A stretch of DNA of 64,000 nt from positions 76,338 through 140,337 of the forward strand of contig NZ_JBFRYC010000009.1 of NCBI RefSeq assembly GCF_040892615.1, read 5' to 3'. The first letter of the stretch is position 1; each line of letters opens with the position of its first letter. The notes beneath the pieces were generated by a model. That model saw only the letters and a program-made list of their open reading frames with translations. It made no database searches and was not told where the DNA came from. The DNA comes from Thioclava arctica (GTDB taxonomy: Bacteria > Pseudomonadota > Alphaproteobacteria > Rhodobacterales > Rhodobacteraceae). Shown in pieces: positions 61,020 to 64,000 of this stretch. Both the position numbers and the translations under genes were made by a program.

Positions 61020-62450
61020 TCAAGTCCCGCAAAAGGTGCGTGAGACGCGTTCATTGGGGCGTGGCGCGGTTTCATATTTCAGGAAACGTGCATCGGGCGC
61101 AAACGGGTCCGCTAGGGCAGCGTTCAAGCGGTGAAACGGGGCGTAATCTTGGGCCAATGCCGCCTCGATCATCGCTTCGACCTGATGATTGCGCGCAATG
61201 CGCATCGGATTGGCCCGCGCCATCACGGCCTCTGGGTCGGCTTCGCGTTGCAATCGAGCGCGCCAGCCTTCGGCCCATTGATCAAAGGCCATGCTTTCGG
61301 TGAACTCGATACGGGCTGCGTCAGGATTGCTCCGCAAGGCACTGAAAACACGTGTGAAGTCGGCCTGCTCGGTGGCCATGCGTTCCAGCAGGGAATGGAT
61401 CAGCGGCAGATCATCCTCGCCTGCATCCGCCAGCCCGATCTTTGTGCCAAACCGTTTCAGCCAGGCCGCCTGATAGATCGGAATAAAGCTGTCCACCGCT
61501 GCGCTGGCGGCCTCGATCGCGGCATCTTTCTCGCCCATCAACGGCAGCAAGCAATTGGCCAGTTGTGCCAGATTCCAGATCGCGATTTGGGCCTGCTGGC
61601 CAAAGGCATAGCGCCCGAATTGATCAATCGAGGAAAACACTTTTTGCGGGTGATAGGCATCCAGAAAAGCGCAGGGGCCATAGTCGATCGTCTCGCCCGA
61701 AATCGCCATGTTGTCGGTGTTCATCACACCATGCACAAAGCCAAATGACATCCAGCCCGCGATCAACTCGCCCTGCGCCGCAACAACGGCGCGCAACAGT
61801 CCCAACGGCCCCTCTGCATCTGGAAAATGACGTGATATCGAATAGTTACACAGCGTTTCTAAAGCGTCAATATCACCGCGCGCCGCGAAATATTGAAAGG
61901 TTCCGATGCGGATATGGCTTGCCGCGACGCGTGCAAAGACCGCGCCGGGTCGCCCCCAACCATCGCGCGATACAGATGCGCCCGTTGTGACGGCGGCCAG
62001 CGCGCGGGTGGTGGGCAGGCCAAGCGCGGCCATGGCCTCAGACAGCACATATTCGCGCAAGACCGGTCCGATCCATGCCCGCCCATCCGAGCGCCCACGC
62101 GAATACGCCGTGCGCCCCGCACCTTTAAGTACTAGATCAAAATGGGCTCCGTCCGGCGCCACAACTTCGCCCAGCAAAACCGCGCGCCCATCCCCCAAGC
62201 GCGGCACAAACCCGCCAAATTGATGCCCCGCATAGACCTGCGCGATCGGCTCGGCGCCTGCGGGCATCTGGTTGCCTGCCAGCATTTCCACCCCCTCGGG
62301 GCTTTCCAGCCAATCGCAATCCAGCCCCAGGCGCGCAGCAAGATCGCGATTGAGGGCCACCAGCTTTGGTTCTGGCACCGGATCGGGTTGCTGGGGGGTG
62401 AAAAAATCGGCTGGCAACCGAGCGTAGCTATTGTCGAAATTGAGGGTCAT
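61020..62450 (-). CDS. selO: Protein adenylyltransferase SelO (YdiU family)
   Basis: A 476-residue pseudokinase-fold enzyme that transfers AMP to proteins. GDGRAVLLGEVVAPDG, DLVLKGAGRTAYSRG and GVMNTDNMAISGETIDYGP (the metal and catalytic loop Asn/Asp) are all present. The C-terminus ends Cys-Gly-Thr: the third-last Cys is in the place of the selenocysteine of the animal protein. Length is normal. Start follows AAAGGAGCGC. The downstream gene on the same strand is the nuclease-like gene, 26 bp after the stop. Confidence 0.94.
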   Translation of the reverse strand: MTLNFDNSYARLPADFFTPQQPDPVPEPKLVALNRDLAARLGLDCDWLESPEGVEMLAGNQMPAGAEPIAQVYAGHQFGGFVPRLGDGRAVLLGEVVAPDGAHFDLVLKGAGRTAYSRGRSDGRAWIGPVLREYVLSEAMAALGLPTTRALAAVTTGASVSRDGWGRPGAVFARVAASHIRIGTFQYFAARGDIDALETLCNYSISRHFPDAEGPLGLLRAVVAAQGELIAGWMSFGFVHGVMNTDNMAISGETIDYGPCAFLDAYHPQKVFSSIDQFGRYAFGQQAQIAIWNLAQLANCLLPLMGEKDAAIEAASAAVDSFIPIYQAAWLKRFGTKIGLADAGEDDLPLIHSLLERMATEQADFTRVFSALRSNPDAARIEFTESMAFDQWAEGWRARLQREADPEAVMARANPMRIARNHQVEAMIEAALAQDYAPFHRLNAALADPFAPDARFLKYETAPRPNERVSRTFCGT

Positions 62451-62666
62451 GCGCGCTCCTTTCGCATAATATAGGCCGCGCTGGCGATGATCCCAATCCC
62501 TCTTCCTCTTGATTGAAATATCCCGGGGGTGAATGGCCGAAGGCCAGAGGGGGCAGCGCCCCCAGCTTGACCGCTATTTGCCGATCGTCTCTGAAACGCT
62601 CGATCAGAAGCGTTGGCTGCTCTGCGGCACAAAGCAAATTGCCGAGATCAATTTCGATCTCGGCGT
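62451..62666. repeat. Gene-free junction with two small hairpins (62534-62563)
   Basis: 216 bp between selO and the recombinase remnant. TGGCC-GAA-GGCCA (62534-62546) and GGGGGC-AGC-GCCCCC (62549-62563) stand 2 bp apart. They follow CCCGGGGG. GC hairpins of this kind are scattered in Rhodobacterales genomes. The junction between the conserved chromosome and the mobile DNA must lie in or near this stretch; no direct repeat that would mark an attachment site was found. Confidence 0.45.
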
Positions 62667-63878
62667 TCATGTGCTTTGGGTTTTCTGGATCTGGTGTGAG
62701 GGGGGCCTTCGGACTAAATTGGCCAAGTGCTCATTGGCCAGATGCACCCAGTCAGGTTCCTTCAGAAGGGGCAAGATCCGCTCCAAGACATAGCTCAAGG
62801 CCGTGCTGGCTTTGCTTGCGGCCGGGGGCGCCGTGGCTGTCTTTGCGATGGCGATGATCTTATTTTTGAGGGCGAGCTTCTGGGACCCCATTTCCTCCAT
62901 GCGGGGTTTCAGATTGGCATAGGGCGCACCGTTTTCGAGTGAACGCACGAGGTTCTTAATACTCAGCTCGATACCATCCAGCGCCGCCACCAGGGCAGGC
63001 AGTTCTTGGTCTGGCGGGTTTTTGCGAAGTTGACCCAGCGCGTCTTGAAGGGCAGTGTCGAAAACCTCGGAGAATGCGTCCAACACGAGTGCTTCCTGTA
63101 AAGCCTTGAAGACCCGAGTTTCGATCTCGTCTTGGCGTATATAAACCTTGTTATCGCAGCAGCCTTTGATCCGCTCGGCGCATCCAAAGCTCGTGTCAGA
63201 ACGCTTTACAAAGCTCTTGCCACAGCATCCGCAGATCAGCAGGCCACTCAAAAGATGCTTCTTGCGGCGTGCGCCCTGCGGATTCGATGCCGCTTTTACA
63301 TGCTTGCGCAGTTCGGCGATCCGGGTCTAGACCGCGCTCCAGAGATCATCCTCGATAATACGCAATTCCGGGATGATCTTCTCCCTCGCGCGTTCGGGCG
63401 TTGGCGTAATCACGCGCGCTTCAGTTTCCGGGTGAATGCGATGGGTCGTGCGGAACAGGCGGACCCGGCCGACATAGATCGGATTGCACAAAATACCCTC
63501 CTCGCGGTCCGCCCGACCGCGGATCTTGCGGTTTTCCCAAGTGCCGCCTTTTGGGGCAGGAAGCCCGTCGGCATTTAGGCCCTTCGCAATCTGTCGTGCG
63601 GAATGGCCATCCGCAAATTCGCGATAGATGCGGGCGACAATGGGCGCGAGATCGGGATTGATCTCGCGGCTGCATTGGGCCCCTTCGCCAGCTTTTCGAT
63701 AGCCGTAGGGCATGGCATGGAATGCCCCCCTGTAAAGCGCGTTCTTCATTCCGCGGATCGTGTGGATGCTCACTGCCTTAGAAAATTCCTGCGCGCCGTA
63801 AGCTGTCATCATGACACTGAGGAAGTTCTGCTTTCCCTCGCCGAGAGAATATAATTCGATGTTCTGGAACGACATTAG
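62667..63878 (-). pseudogene. Large serine recombinase, 5'-truncated and with internal amber codon
   Basis: Reading minus strand from 63878: the end of a resolvase domain (IELYSLGEGKQ, then EFSKAVSIHTIRGMKNAL), the recombinase domain (YGYRKAGEG; EINPDLAPIVARIYREFADG; ICNPIYVGRVRLFR), then DDLWSAV and a TAG at 63329-63327. The same frame continues without interruption (TRIAELRKHVKAASNPQG, then LLSGLLICGCCGKSF) through a zinc-ribbon with Cys pairs and a coiled-coil C-terminus to 62667. So a single point change made the stop. The catalytic Ser half is missing from the window because an IS5-type element abuts at 63879. It is most likely inactive. Confidence 0.88.
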
Positions 63879-64000
63879 GGACTCTGTTGCACAAATCAGC
63901 TGCCGGACATAGTTCCCCTTTCCCCAGACGGATTCACCCCACCTTTTTCGTGACGGGGATGCCAAGGGCGGTGTAGCCATTCAGGATCGCGATACGCACC
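63879..64000 (-). mobile_element. IS5-family insertion sequence, one end (continues beyond window)
   Basis: GGACTCTGTTGCACAAATC at 63879-63897 resembles the terminal inverted repeat of IS5-family elements of the IS427/IS1031 kind, and the bases just outside (TTAG, 63875-63878) fit their YTAR-type target duplication. The other end lies beyond 64000, so the duplication cannot be checked. Confidence 0.75.
63934..64000 (-). CDS. IS5-family transposase, C-terminal end (partial)
   Basis: The last 21 codons of a minus-strand frame read VRIAILNGYTALGIPVTKKV, then Gly and TGA. The pattern R-I/V-A-V/I-L-N-x-Y/F-T-A-L-G-x-P is the usual C-terminus of IS5-family DDE transposases in Rhodobacterales. The stop lies 55 bp inside the element's end. 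The remainder, including the DDE residues, is outside the window. Confidence 0.72.
   Translation of the reverse strand, partial: VRIAILNGYTALGIPVTKKVG

Overview
This window is a gene-dense, GC-rich piece of an alphaproteobacterial chromosome, most probably of the order Rhodobacterales (Rhodobacter/Paracoccus relatives). The evidence is a nuo operon loaded with extra reading frames and a long-tailed nuoE, the birA-coaX-rnj run behind nuoN, a separate F1-only atpHAGDC operon, and a smoEFGKS-mtlK polyol operon like that of Rhodobacter sphaeroides. No rRNA, tRNA or CRISPR array was recognised.

Layout. Positions 1-18526 hold the respiratory complex I operon (end of nuoB, then nuoCDE-FGHIJKLMN) with seven interleaved non-nuo frames plus a possible 17-codon linker peptide, followed without a break by birA (biotin-protein ligase) and coaX (pantothenate kinase). 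rnj (RNase J) continues to 20199 and ends at a strong bidirectional terminator. From 20309 to 31811 come single-gene units: a DEAD-box helicase, a CPA-type cation/proton antiporter with an RCK domain, an M23 peptidase, clpA, an HPP-CBS membrane protein, a Tat-exported transglutaminase-like protein, gloB and a methyltransferase. Positions 32222-37109 are the atpHAGDC operon with its terminator, followed by a small H-type lectin gene.

Positions 37557-46408 (minus strand) form a polyol-use region: SDR, HAD phosphatase and SorC-type regulator, then a promoter/operator region, then binding protein, two permeases, ATPase, sorbitol-type dehydrogenase and mannitol-type dehydrogenase. Positions 46500-48983 hold a YciI-like gene and groESL under a perfect CIRCE element. 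Positions 49066-61000 are housekeeping and regulatory genes: TraB/GumN, Mn-dependent pyrophosphatase, ppx/gppA, rlmE, a GAF-Fis regulator beside a perfect palindrome, tyrS, anmK, a type II haloacid dehalogenase, eno, an EamA transporter and an EEP nuclease. selO follows.

The last 1.5 kb (62530-64000) is mobile DNA: a large serine recombinase gene that has lost its catalytic end and carries an in-frame amber codon, cut on its 5' side by an IS5-family element that runs off the window.

The most unusual points are: (i) two adjacent complex I operon proteins sharing a C-terminal helix-hairpin-helix-like domain, one behind a long Ala/Lys/Pro-rich stretch and a membrane anchor; (ii) the density of small secreted or lipid-anchored proteins inside the nuo operon; (iii) a 17-codon frame that overlaps both nuoJ and nuoK; (iv) the doubly broken recombinase; and (v) palindromes placed as operators for the SorC-type and GAF-Fis regulators. 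I saw no clear sign of an entirely new multi-gene system; the nuo accessory genes are the best candidates for undescribed biology.
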